Below are positions 1 through 7,343 of a stretch of DNA of 47,680 nt, piece by piece. Every line of letters begins with the position of its first letter. Position 1 is the stretch's first letter. Below the pieces are notes generated by a model, which worked only from the letters and a program-made list of their open reading frames with translations, did not search any database and was not told the DNA's origin. Position numbers and translations under genes: made by a program. The stretch is from contig JBCCTK010000002.1 of the NCBI GenBank assembly GCA_039198685.1, positions 1-47,680 of the forward strand. The letters are read 5' to 3'. This DNA is from UBA5336 sp039198685. GTDB taxonomy: Bacteria > Pseudomonadota > Alphaproteobacteria > Caulobacterales > Hyphomonadaceae.

Positions 1-616
1 AGGACGAATAGTATTCCACGACCTGGGCCGGTTCCATCTGAACAGGGTAGGGGACGTCAGAGAGTTCAGGAATGCGTACGTAGCTGGCGCTCATCTTCTT
101 TGGATCCACCTCGATATATTCCGGGATGTCGCGCTCAGCCGATCCCAGCGCTTCGAGCACGAGCGCCATGGATTTGGATTTCTCACGCACTTCGACAACG
201 TCGCCAGGCTTCAGGCGATAAGACGGGATGTTGACCTTCTGGCCGTTTACCTTGACGTGGCCATGGTTCACGAATTGGCGTGCAGCAAAAATGGTGGGCA
301 CGAACTTTGAGCGGTAAACAAAGGCGTCAAGGCGGCTCTCCAGGAGGCCGATCAGGTTTTCTGCTGTGTTTCCCTTACGGCGCGCGGCTTCGTCATAGGT
401 TTTGCGGAACTGCTTTTCCGTAATGTCGCCATAGTGGAATTTAAGCTTCTGCTTCGCCATGAGCTGGAGGCCAAAGTCAGAAACTTTTGCCCTGCGACCC
501 TGGCCGTGCTGGCCGGGTTTGTACTGGCGTTTGTTGACCGGAGATTTGGGACGACCCCAGATGTTTTCACCGACGCGGCGGTCGATCTTGTACTTCGCGG
601 AATGACGGCGCGACAT
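1..616 (-). CDS. rpsD: 30S ribosomal protein S4 (3' end at window edge)
   Basis: S4 is a primary 16S rRNA-binding protein that nucleates 30S assembly and, with S5, affects decoding accuracy. The minus-strand translation starts MSRRHSAKYKIDRRVGENIW and runs 205 codons to the window edge, the usual bacterial S4 length; only the first base of the stop codon lies inside the window. The N-terminal S4 region is followed by the S4 RNA-binding fold (residues about 95-160, with ESRLDAFVYR and ARQFVNHGHVKVNG). The start at 616 has a good Shine-Dalgarno (GAGGT, 5 nt upstream). It is divergent from the neighbouring SDR gene. No zinc-finger Cys cluster is seen at the N-terminus, so this looks like the C-minus form. 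Confidence 0.97.
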   Translation of the reverse strand, partial: MSRRHSAKYKIDRRVGENIWGRPKSPVNKRQYKPGQHGQGRRAKVSDFGLQLMAKQKLKFHYGDITEKQFRKTYDEAARRKGNTAENLIGLLESRLDAFVYRSKFVPTIFAARQFVNHGHVKVNGQKVNIPSYRLKPGDVVEVREKSKSMALVLEALGSAERDIPEYIEVDPKKMSASYVRIPELSDVPYPVQMEPAQVVEYYSS

Positions 617-790
617 ACTTACCTCAGATTTTTAGCGCAGTCCGGCAGCACGCCATGATTGGGCACTGCGATTACAACGGCGGGGTCTGCACCAACCCGT
701 CTTTCAAGTCGGCGGGTAAACGCGAAAAGCGTAGGCGCGTCAAGGGTGCTGGGTTAGACTCCCTGCACAACAAAGATGGAGGAACAGCCC

Positions 791-1615
791 ATGGGACGTG
801 TCAGTGGAAAAGTCGCTCTCGTTACGGGTGCCGGCAGCGGGATTGGTCAATCGTGCGTGCTCGATTTGGCCGGGGAAGGGGCTCACGTGTTTGCTACGGA
901 TATTGATCCTACTGGGTTGGCAATGACCAAGGCGAAGGCCGAAGGTTTGGCCGGCCAGATTGCGACGGCCGAGCAGGATGTGGTCGATGAAGCGCTCTGG
1001 GCGTCTATTTTCGATCAAGCGGAAGGCCAATTTGGTCCTGTTTCCATCCTCGTAAACAATGCAGGCATCGGTGATGGCGGCGCGATCGTGGATTTTGAAC
1101 TGGAACGCTGGCGACGCCTGATGGCCATCAATCTGGACTCTGTCTTCCTGGGCACGCGGGAGGGTATGCGTCGTATGAAAGACACGGGCGGCGGTTCAAT
1201 CATCAATATATCCAGCGTGGCCGGATTGCGAGGCGCTCCGGGCGCATCGGCTTACTGCGCTTCAAAAGGCGGTGTCCGGCTGTTTACCAAGTCAGCGGCA
1301 TTGGAATGTGCCACCATGGGGTATGGGATCCGCGTAAACTCGGTGCATCCAGGCATCATCGACACGCCGATCTGGACCAAATCCATCGTCGAGATGTCCG
1401 ATGCCACCCGCGACGACCCGGCATCGCAAGCCTTGTTCAAGGAAACGGGGGCTAACGCCATGGATCCGAAGCTCATCGCCCAGGCGACCACGCCCATGGG
1501 ACGCCCCGGCGCCCCGAAAGAGGTCGCAGAATTGGTTACATTTCTCGCGAGTGAAGCTTCGAGTTTCATTTCCGGCCAGGAACACGTCATCGATGGCGCT
1601 ATGACGGCGCGCTAG
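791..1615 (+). CDS. SDR family NAD(P)-dependent oxidoreductase
   Basis: Classical short-chain dehydrogenase of 274 residues, cytoplasmic, presumably oxidising or reducing an alcohol/ketone. Visible motifs: Rossmann glycine motif TGAGSGIG (residues 12-19), NNAG (89-92), catalytic Ser about 141-142, Tyr155 and Lys159 in YCASK, and a PG motif after the sixth strand (HPGIIDTPIW). I chose ATG 791 because GGAGGA at 778-783 sits 7 nt upstream; an in-frame ATG at 776 overlaps that site and would add five residues. The acidic residue after strand 2 (ATDID) favours NAD(H) over NADP(H) by family rule. The substrate cannot be told from sequence; related proteins are annotated as cyclopentanol or 3-hydroxysteroid dehydrogenases. 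It ends 11 nt before the convergent GGDEF gene. Confidence 0.92.
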   Translation: MGRVSGKVALVTGAGSGIGQSCVLDLAGEGAHVFATDIDPTGLAMTKAKAEGLAGQIATAEQDVVDEALWASIFDQAEGQFGPVSILVNNAGIGDGGAIVDFELERWRRLMAINLDSVFLGTREGMRRMKDTGGGSIINISSVAGLRGAPGASAYCASKGGVRLFTKSAALECATMGYGIRVNSVHPGIIDTPIWTKSIVEMSDATRDDPASQALFKETGANAMDPKLIAQATTPMGRPGAPKEVAELVTFLASEASSFISGQEHVIDGAMTAR

Positions 1616-1626
1616 GCCGAGTAGCG

Positions 1627-2622
1627 TCAACGGCCACTTGCAGCGCGCGCGCCAAGGTGATCGGGGTGGAACCGAGCCACGCCGCCCCCTTCGGTTTTTA
1701 TCTGTAGCATTGCCTTATCCGCATTGTGGATCATTGCACTGATGGATTCAGCGTCGTCGGGCAAAAGGCTCCAGCCTATGGAAACGCCAACCTGAACCTG
1801 TCCGGATTCTGTCATTTTCGGTGCGCAGATGTCCCTGTGTGCTCTCTGGCAAAGTGCTTTGAAAGACGCGGTGTTGTGGTTGGTGGCGACAAAGGCAAAT
1901 TCATCGCCACCCAGACGGGACACCAGAACAGTATCGGCCAATCGTTTCAGCCGCGTGGCGACCGTTGAAAGCATCGCATCTCCGATAGAATGGCCGTACT
2001 GGTCATTGAGCGACTTGAAGCCATCCAGATCGAGATAAGCGCACCCAATCGATGCCGCCCCATCCATTGCGGTATCGATCGCTTCGCGAAATGCCCTGCG
2101 ATTGAGCACACCGGTCAAAGGGTCTGTGTTGGCAAGTTCTCGGACGCGGGCTTCTGCCGATTTGCGCTCAACGACTTCTTTTTGTAGTGCAGTCACCATT
2201 TCGCTATGCAATTCATGCATCTGGCTGAGAATTCGAAGGCCTGGGAGGATCCCAACATAACGCTGGTCGTCGTCGACCAATGCAATTCCATCTCGGAGCA
2301 CTTCGGATCGGTCGAGGTCAATCTCAGACAGTAAATCCTTCAGGTTTTCGTGGATGCTTCGAATCTGAACTGTTTGCGACATGAATTTGGTCACGGGCTT
2401 TTTGTCATAGAGCGCGCGACCGAACTGGCCCGTGATCTGTCTCAGAAAATTGTTACGGGGCACACAGCCGAGTAGAAAGCCCTGTTTATCTGCAATGGGA
2501 CAGAGCGTTACATGGGGGTGTACACGAAACACGTCCGCCAAGTCTTCGCCGAGTGCGTCAGTGTTTAACGCATGGGGTGTAAGAAGACGAATATCCTTAA
2601 AATTCATGAGCCCTGACCGCAT
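1627..2622 (-). CDS. Diguanylate cyclase (GGDEF) with CBS-like N-terminal region
   Basis: Predicted to make cyclic di-GMP from two GTP. The C-terminal half (about 160-325) is a GGDEF domain: it begins ANTDPLTGVLNRRAF, carries the metal-binding DLDGFK (198-203) and an intact GGDEF signature at 238-242. Residues about 20-135 look like a tandem CBS-like sensory region (PIADKQGFLLGCVPR and ALVDDDQRYVGILPG), joined by a short helical linker (about 138-162). The autoinhibitory I-site RxxD normally lies 5 residues before GGDEF; here an RLAD lies 7 before it, so product inhibition may be altered. No membrane segment or EAL domain is present. The start at 2622 is used; ATG 2607 (MNFKDIRL) is an alternative. 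Confidence 0.9.
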   Translation of the reverse strand: MRSGLMNFKDIRLLTPHALNTDALGEDLADVFRVHPHVTLCPIADKQGFLLGCVPRNNFLRQITGQFGRALYDKKPVTKFMSQTVQIRSIHENLKDLLSEIDLDRSEVLRDGIALVDDDQRYVGILPGLRILSQMHELHSEMVTALQKEVVERKSAEARVRELANTDPLTGVLNRRAFREAIDTAMDGAASIGCAYLDLDGFKSLNDQYGHSIGDAMLSTVATRLKRLADTVLVSRLGGDEFAFVATNHNTASFKALCQRAHRDICAPKMTESGQVQVGVSIGWSLLPDDAESISAMIHNADKAMLQIKTEGGGVARFHPDHLGARAASGR

Positions 2623-2708
2623 TATGAGCCCCGGTGCCTCTGTAAGTGAAACTGACTAAACTTTGGCAAAACAGCGGCTTGAAAATCGTCGCGGCCGTTG
2701 TTGGTCTG

Positions 2709-3461
2709 TTAAAGCGCGCTGCACACGTGGCCGCCGTCTACCGTCAGGCAACTGCCAGTCATGTAACTGCCCGCATCGCTGGCCAGCAGAAGCAGGGCAC
2801 CGTCCAACTCACCCATCTCGCCAATTCGGCGCATGGGGATACGCTTCACCATTTGTTGCGCATAGTCGGACTCAAGGAAGCTGTCATTGATTTCGGTTTT
2901 GAAATAGCCCGGCGCGATCGCGTTCACGCGGATCCTGTATCGTGCCCAGTCCAAGGCCAGTAGCGATGTGAGGTGGGCGACCGCGGCTTTGGAGCTGGCA
3001 TAGGCCGCACTTCCGGCTGCGGCTCTCAAGGCCGTAATCGACGCAATATTTATGATCGAGCCGCCGCGGCCTGCTGCAATCAGCTGCTTTGCGGCGGCTT
3101 GTGCCACCCAAAACACACCGTGGGTGTTCACGTCATACACATGGCGCCACTCGTCCTCCGGCATGTCGATGGCCCGGCTCCCACCGCCCACGCCTGCGTT
3201 GTTAACCACGATATCCATAGGACCGATGTCGGAAAGTGTCGAATTCACGGCATCCGCGTTGCTAACGTCGAGGGGGACAGCCCGCGCCACTCCGCCTGCC
3301 GACCGGACCTGTTCAACCAGGGACTCCAGCCGATCGACCCGCCTGGCGGCCACGACAATTTCGGCGCCATTTGCCGAGAGCACTTTCGCAAATTGAACAC
3401 CGAAGCCCGATGAAGCACCCGTCACGAGGGCCGTTTTACCGCTGAGATCTGCCTTGATCAT
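2709..3461 (-). CDS. SDR family oxidoreductase
   Basis: Classical SDR of 250 residues. Motifs: TGASSGFG (14-21), NNAG (87-90), Ser about 141, Tyr154 and Lys158 in YASSK, APG (183-185). An Arg pair after strand 2 (AARR, 38-41) suggests preference for NADP(H). The frame is open upstream to 3671 but that part overlaps the alpha/beta hydrolase gene and does not look like protein; ATG 3461, 16 nt after the hydrolase stop, starts exactly at the SDR fold (MIKADLSGKTALVTG). Same strand and close spacing with the hydrolase and the 2OG oxygenase upstream suggest one operon. Substrate not identifiable. Confidence 0.92.
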   Translation of the reverse strand: MIKADLSGKTALVTGASSGFGVQFAKVLSANGAEIVVAARRVDRLESLVEQVRSAGGVARAVPLDVSNADAVNSTLSDIGPMDIVVNNAGVGGGSRAIDMPEDEWRHVYDVNTHGVFWVAQAAAKQLIAAGRGGSIINIASITALRAAAGSAAYASSKAAVAHLTSLLALDWARYRIRVNAIAPGYFKTEINDSFLESDYAQQMVKRIPMRRIGEMGELDGALLLLASDAGSYMTGSCLTVDGGHVCSAL

Positions 3462-3477
3462 AAGGATACATCGCCTT

Positions 3478-4449
3478 CTAGGGTTGAACTCTGACTGACA
3501 CGGAATATCGCCATTCGGCAAGCACAGTGCGCAAAGCTGCAACAAAGGCCAGCGGCTGGTCCAGCATGACGTGATGTTGTGCTTGGGGGATTGAGATAAA
3601 AGGCACTTGATTGCCAAGGCATTCCAGCATGAATCGGCGCACGTCTTCCCCCATGAGGCTCGATTGCTCACCGTGGATGATCGCTGTTCGACATCCTATA
3701 GCGCGCAAGAGGGCACCAGGGTCTTCCATGCCGCTAAAGTTCTGCCAGATGTGGGGATCAAATTTCCACGCCCAGCCCATATCGCCCCGGTCGCCTGTCG
3801 CCTCCTTTAGGGAGTGCCTGGCAATATGGTCCATGATGAAGTGATTTTCGCATGGCTGTGGCGGCGCCAGCCTGAAGCGTGCCAAGGCAGCAGGCAAAGT
3901 AGGATAAACCCGATTGCCGCGCGGCCGTTTGGGCGTTGTCACTTGCGCTCTTCCGGGTGGATTGACGCGTGTGTCCACAGTGATGGTCCCGCCCAGACGA
4001 TCGCCATGTTGTACCGCGACTAAAAAGGTTGCGAAGCCGCCGAAGCTATGGGCGCAAATCATGGGTTTTTGGCAAAGGTCGAAAAACCCGGCATGTTTGA
4101 GCACGGCCATCTGTTCGTCCGCAAAGCCCTGCAAGCTGTAGGCATCTCGCCATTCGCTGTCGCCCATGCCAGAGAAGGTCATGGCCGCTACCTGGAAGTC
4201 TTCGATTAAAAAGGGTGCGATGAAATCCCACCAATGGGCATGGGCGCCATTGCCATGGACCAGCAAGAGACCGGGTTTGCCGCCGTCTCCCCAAAGCTGA
4301 TAGCGGACCGATGCGCCGCTGACCTCTACGAAGTGTTCCTCGAAAGGGGTGGCGATGGCTGCGTTGAACCAGGCTGGAGCAATGGGAGAACGGCCAGCAT
4401 AAAGCGCCAGGGGCGTCGGGTCGAAATCTGAATTGCTCGGATCGGCCAT
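3478..4449 (-). CDS. Alpha/beta hydrolase
   Basis: Cytoplasmic alpha/beta-hydrolase fold enzyme of 323 residues. The oxyanion-hole segment LLVHGNGAHAHWW (62-74), nucleophile elbow AHSFGG with Ser135, a probable acid Glu261 in IIHGEQSSL, and catalytic His292/293 in QAQHHVMLDQP form a plausible catalytic triad. The family includes esterases, epoxide hydrolases and C-C bond hydrolases, and nothing visible decides between them. No signal peptide. It lies between the 2OG-Fe(II) oxygenase gene upstream and the SDR gene 16 nt downstream, which suggests a short oxidation-hydrolysis-reduction pathway. No strong Shine-Dalgarno precedes ATG 4449. Confidence 0.88.
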   Translation of the reverse strand: MADPSNSDFDPTPLALYAGRSPIAPAWFNAAIATPFEEHFVEVSGASVRYQLWGDGGKPGLLLVHGNGAHAHWWDFIAPFLIEDFQVAAMTFSGMGDSEWRDAYSLQGFADEQMAVLKHAGFFDLCQKPMICAHSFGGFATFLVAVQHGDRLGGTITVDTRVNPPGRAQVTTPKRPRGNRVYPTLPAALARFRLAPPQPCENHFIMDHIARHSLKEATGDRGDMGWAWKFDPHIWQNFSGMEDPGALLRAIGCRTAIIHGEQSSLMGEDVRRFMLECLGNQVPFISIPQAQHHVMLDQPLAFVAALRTVLAEWRYSVSVRVQP

Positions 4450-4510
4450 CGGACTAGTATGGCTTCAGGTCCCGCTTCGACAATCGTTCACGTTGCGTAT
4501 GGCGGGGCTA

Positions 4511-5227
4511 TTATTCCATGTACCAGCCAGAAACCGCCTGGCGGGGGCCGGTCGCGAACGGCGTGACGTATGTGACTGCGTGGATTTGCTCGACGGAGAA
4601 AATGTCGAGTGTATTAAACCCTGGTGCAAAGGCGAGTTTGGGCGTTCCGCTCCTATCATAGAACTGCAACAGGCCGCCCCAATCGGGGTGCCAGTCTTTT
4701 GTCAGACCCCATACGAAGGCGAGTTTCCTGTTATTGGCGTGCAGACTGTCAATATGGCGCGTGAGATAGTGACCGGGCCGGAACTGTGTGAGGTGTGCAT
4801 CGACTTTGGAAACGCCTGAAAGTCCTGCCAGCTTGCCAAGAAACGCCAGAACGTCTGAGCTCATGAGATCATTAGCCATCGCAGCAACCGGTGGCGGCAA
4901 CGGTCCAAATGCGTCTGGGCTCGTCATTTGCCGACTAAAATACGCAAAGCCTTTTCCCTTACGCGCGGACGTGACGAGGGCATGGTTAAACGCTGCGCGC
5001 TGCTCGTCGGGCCATGTCTGGATCTGCTGGGGATCGATACGCCCGACACCCTCAGCTGCGCCATAAGAAAAGGACCAACGGTCGATCGCTTTGGATGCGT
5101 CGGCAATCGCGCTGGCCCGCTCTGGTTTCATCACGCCAGCGAGGCGGACGTGCCCATGGGCCTGGAAGACAGCAGCTGCGCCATTCAGGTCGAAACCGCT
5201 GTCAATTTCTGGGTTCAAAAGCGACAT
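4511..5227 (-). CDS. 2OG-Fe(II) oxygenase superfamily protein
   Basis: Predicted non-haem iron, 2-oxoglutarate-dependent dioxygenase of 238 residues, related to prolyl-4-hydroxylase-type enzymes. The double-stranded beta-helix signature is intact: HxD iron ligands His158-Ile-Asp160 (in HYLTRHID), distal His216 (SVEQIHAV) and 2OG-binding Arg229 (RQAVSGWY). The GGLLQFY segment (184-190) between them is typical. I chose ATG 5227 (GGA 4 nt upstream); an in-frame GTG at 5236 would add three residues. The substrate could be a protein side chain or a small molecule. First gene of a likely three-gene minus-strand operon with the hydrolase and SDR; divergent from the TIR gene. Confidence 0.88.
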   Translation of the reverse strand: MSLLNPEIDSGFDLNGAAAVFQAHGHVRLAGVMKPERASAIADASKAIDRWSFSYGAAEGVGRIDPQQIQTWPDEQRAAFNHALVTSARKGKGFAYFSRQMTSPDAFGPLPPPVAAMANDLMSSDVLAFLGKLAGLSGVSKVDAHLTQFRPGHYLTRHIDSLHANNRKLAFVWGLTKDWHPDWGGLLQFYDRSGTPKLAFAPGFNTLDIFSVEQIHAVTYVTPFATGPRQAVSGWYME

Positions 5228-5322
5228 TCCGTCCACTTAAATCCCAACGAGATGAAATGCGAGCTTTCCTATCGATCTTTGAGAGAATAATTCAGAAGAG
5301 GGCCTAGAGAGAAGCTGAATTC

Positions 5323-6222
5323 ATGTCTGGCATATTCATTTCCTATCGGCGCGAGGATTCTGCGGCGTCGGCTGGACGTTTGTTTGATCACCTGTCGGCC
5401 CGGCTTGGCCGAGAAGAGGTCTTCATGGATGTGGATGGCATCGAACTCGGTGTCGATTTTTATCAGGTGATTTCTGAGAAAGTTGCGGCCTGTGATGCCC
5501 TTTTGGCCGTGATTGGAAAGGATTGGCTCAGTGAACGGTTAACTGACGAGAGCGACTTTGTCCGGATTGAAATTGCCGCGGCTTTGGAGCGTAATGTTCG
5601 TGTCATTCCAGTCCTGTTGGACGGCGCGACAATGCCGAGCTCCGATCAACTCCCGGACGCGCTGAAACTCTTGGCACGTCGCAACGCAACCCATCTTACT
5701 CACATGCGCTTTGTCGAGGATGCAGGCCGCCTGGCCGATGCCTTACAACGCATCTTGACGGTTCAGTCTGAACAACAACACCCGTCACCACGTGTGGATC
5801 CAGGGCCGGCTCCCCTAGAATCGAGCCCAATTGCGTTGTCGTCGCTGGACGCGTCCTTTAAGCGATTTGAGTGCGATGATCAGCTCCATGTCGGTGACAT
5901 ACCCGCCCAAAAACTTTCCAATGCGAAGTTCAAATGCGGTGTGCCCGTGGAAGAAACCGTGCTTGCGATGATCGATTTTACGGTGATGAAGAATGGAAAT
6001 GATGCCTTGGTCATCACGACCGCTGGAATACGCGTGCACCATTCTTCTGGTGATTTCGATCAACCCCAGTTCATTTCCCATCAGGAGTTGAAAGCGCACC
6101 CCGTCGAGAAACATGGGTGGTGGCAAATTCGCTTGGGCGGGACCCGCATCACCGTAAGCGGCGGGCCCGACCGTGAGATCATAGTCGACTTCCTGGGGGC
6201 GATTAAAGCGGACCTGGTTTGA
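5323..6222 (+). CDS. TIR-domain protein with PH-like C-terminal half
   Basis: 299 residues. Residues 3-140 form a bacterial TIR domain: IFISYRREDSAASAGRLFDHL, then VFMDVDGIELGVDF (the BB-loop region), DALLAVIGKDWL and RVIPVLLDGATMP. Glu83 in RIEIAAAL sits where the catalytic Glu of TIR NAD-hydrolases is found, so NADase activity is possible. A Pro-rich linker (about 150-170) leads to a second domain (about 175-299) of predicted strands ending in a helix (KNGNDALVITTAGIRVHH, WWQIRLGGTRITV, IVDFLGAIKADL), resembling bacterial PH-like domains; this is inference from pattern. No membrane segment. The neighbours are not defence genes. The last 20 nt overlap the convergent DUF2807 gene. The role could be phage defence, signalling or scaffolding. 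Confidence 0.85.
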   Translation: MSGIFISYRREDSAASAGRLFDHLSARLGREEVFMDVDGIELGVDFYQVISEKVAACDALLAVIGKDWLSERLTDESDFVRIEIAAALERNVRVIPVLLDGATMPSSDQLPDALKLLARRNATHLTHMRFVEDAGRLADALQRILTVQSEQQHPSPRVDPGPAPLESSPIALSSLDASFKRFECDDQLHVGDIPAQKLSNAKFKCGVPVEETVLAMIDFTVMKNGNDALVITTAGIRVHHSSGDFDQPQFISHQELKAHPVEKHGWWQIRLGGTRITVSGGPDREIIVDFLGAIKADLV

Positions 6223-6877
6223 CGGAGTAATCAGCGCCAGAAGACTTTTCGGCAGATCCAATCCGCGCGCCACCCTCGACAGAGGCGTCTGCACCAGATG
6301 AGACATCAATATCAACCGTTCCGGTCAGGTATGCATCGATATCGGCGCCCGATGACGCCTCCAGCCACCCATCTTCACAGCGCAGGGCGCGTGCATCGAT
6401 GTCAGAGCCGGACGAAGCGTCAGCACGGAGTGTCTCACAAGTGCCTTCAAGGTCGAGATCGGCCCCGGAAGAGGCCTCCGCAGAAAAGTCTGCTGCACGA
6501 AGTCCTTTTACGGTTGCATCAGATCCGGACGAGGCATCGACTTCGACGAGATTTGGGCCAAGCACTGTTACGATCGCGTTCAGGCGATCATTCCAGCCCC
6601 AGCCATCCCGCCGGACCCGGCCAATCTCGAGCGTGTCGCCATCGCGCTCCACACGCACGTCCTCAATATCGCCGCGCGTGACCTCGATATCAATCGTGTA
6701 GACGTCTGACACTTCATACACGACATCGATCCCCGCCGAGGTTGATAGACGGTTAACACCCTCAAGCTCGGTCGAGACGCCGGTTGATTGGGCATTGGCG
6801 GTATCCAGGGAGGCTGTCGTGTAAACGCAAGCAGTAACGGTCACGAGCGCTACGGTACCGAGCAAAATGCGGTTCAT
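6203..6877 (-). CDS. DUF2807 (head GIN-type) putative lipoprotein
   Basis: 224 residues with a lipoprotein-type signal: MNRILLGTVALVTVTAC, lipobox VTAC, Cys17. The body matches the DUF2807/'auto-transporter adhesin head GIN domain' pattern: a right-handed beta-helix-like repeat in which (A/V)SSG(S/A)D recurs at least six times at roughly 18-21 residue intervals (DASSGSDATVKG, EASSGADLDLEG, DASSGSDIDARA, EASSGADIDAYL, DVSSGADASVEG, KSSGADYSVK). The family is exported and of unknown role; envelope stress or surface functions have been suggested. The start at 6877 has AGGA 9-10 nt upstream. The gene is divergent from the small lipoprotein at 6975, with a palindrome-containing promoter region between them. 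Strongly acidic. Confidence 0.85.
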   Translation of the reverse strand: MNRILLGTVALVTVTACVYTTASLDTANAQSTGVSTELEGVNRLSTSAGIDVVYEVSDVYTIDIEVTRGDIEDVRVERDGDTLEIGRVRRDGWGWNDRLNAIVTVLGPNLVEVDASSGSDATVKGLRAADFSAEASSGADLDLEGTCETLRADASSGSDIDARALRCEDGWLEASSGADIDAYLTGTVDIDVSSGADASVEGGARIGSAEKSSGADYSVKPGPL

Positions 6878-6911
6878 GGCGAATGTTCCTTTTGTGTGTG
6901 TGAATTGGAGG

Positions 6912-6949
6912 TTGACTGGCTTTTCTCGATATTCAATATGTCGATATTG
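6912..6949 (+). promoter_or_regulatory. Promoter region with perfect palindrome (candidate operator)
   Basis: In the 97-nt space between two divergent lipoprotein genes: TTGACT (6912-6917) could be a -35 element. Beyond it lies a perfect inverted repeat CAATAT-GTCG-ATATTG (6934-6949), and TCGATATT is directly repeated at 6926-6933 and 6941-6948 (15 bp apart). The palindrome covers the place where a -10 element would lie, which fits a repressor site. No regulator gene is adjacent and the family cannot be named. Confidence 0.4.
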
Positions 6950-6974
6950 TTTGTCAATAAGGAGTGACTCAGAA

Positions 6975-7343
6975 ATGAAAGCAACCTACGCGGCCGCGGC
7001 ACTGACAATAGCGATGACCTTGCCTGGCTGTGTGATCATCGATGCCGACGACGATGACTTCACAGCGGATTATGAATCCACGAGTTCGCGCACTGTCCAT
7101 GGTGCGCTTGTGATGGATGATGCCGTATCAATCTGGGTCAGCAGCAATGGATGCACGTCAGAGGGCGACTTCTCTTTTGATGTGGACCGCGAAGCTGGAA
7201 ACCTCTTCTCGGTCGAGTTTCGCCGAGATGACCGCGACAATTGTCGCGCAGCAACCACCACAGAAAAGCTGAGCTGGAGTTTCGAGGCTCTAAACATTCC
7301 TGAAGGTAGCCGTGTGATCATCGAACACGCCGTTCGCAGCTAA
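6975..7343 (+). CDS. Small acidic lipoprotein, unknown function
   Basis: 122 residues. The N-terminus is a lipoprotein signal with lipobox TLPGC (Cys19), followed by an acidic stretch (IIDADDDDFTADY) and a compact predicted beta domain with a further Cys pair (NGCTSEGDF and RDNCRAAT) that may form a disulfide. ATG 6975 is chosen: AAGGAG lies about 10 nt upstream and the signal sequence begins there, while the longer frame from 6867 shows no coding character. I do not recognise the family. Divergent from the DUF2807 lipoprotein, probably sharing its control region; its stop overlaps the convergent lptG stop by 4 nt (CTAA). Confidence 0.75.
   Translation: MKATYAAAALTIAMTLPGCVIIDADDDDFTADYESTSSRTVHGALVMDDAVSIWVSSNGCTSEGDFSFDVDREAGNLFSVEFRRDDRDNCRAATTTEKLSWSFEALNIPEGSRVIIEHAVRS

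Noticed and set aside
5323..7343. The TIR gene and the two lipoprotein genes as a phage-defence island
   Set aside because: No nuclease, toxin, restriction, CBASS or recombinase genes are nearby; both sides are housekeeping genes, so only the TIR gene itself is of interest.
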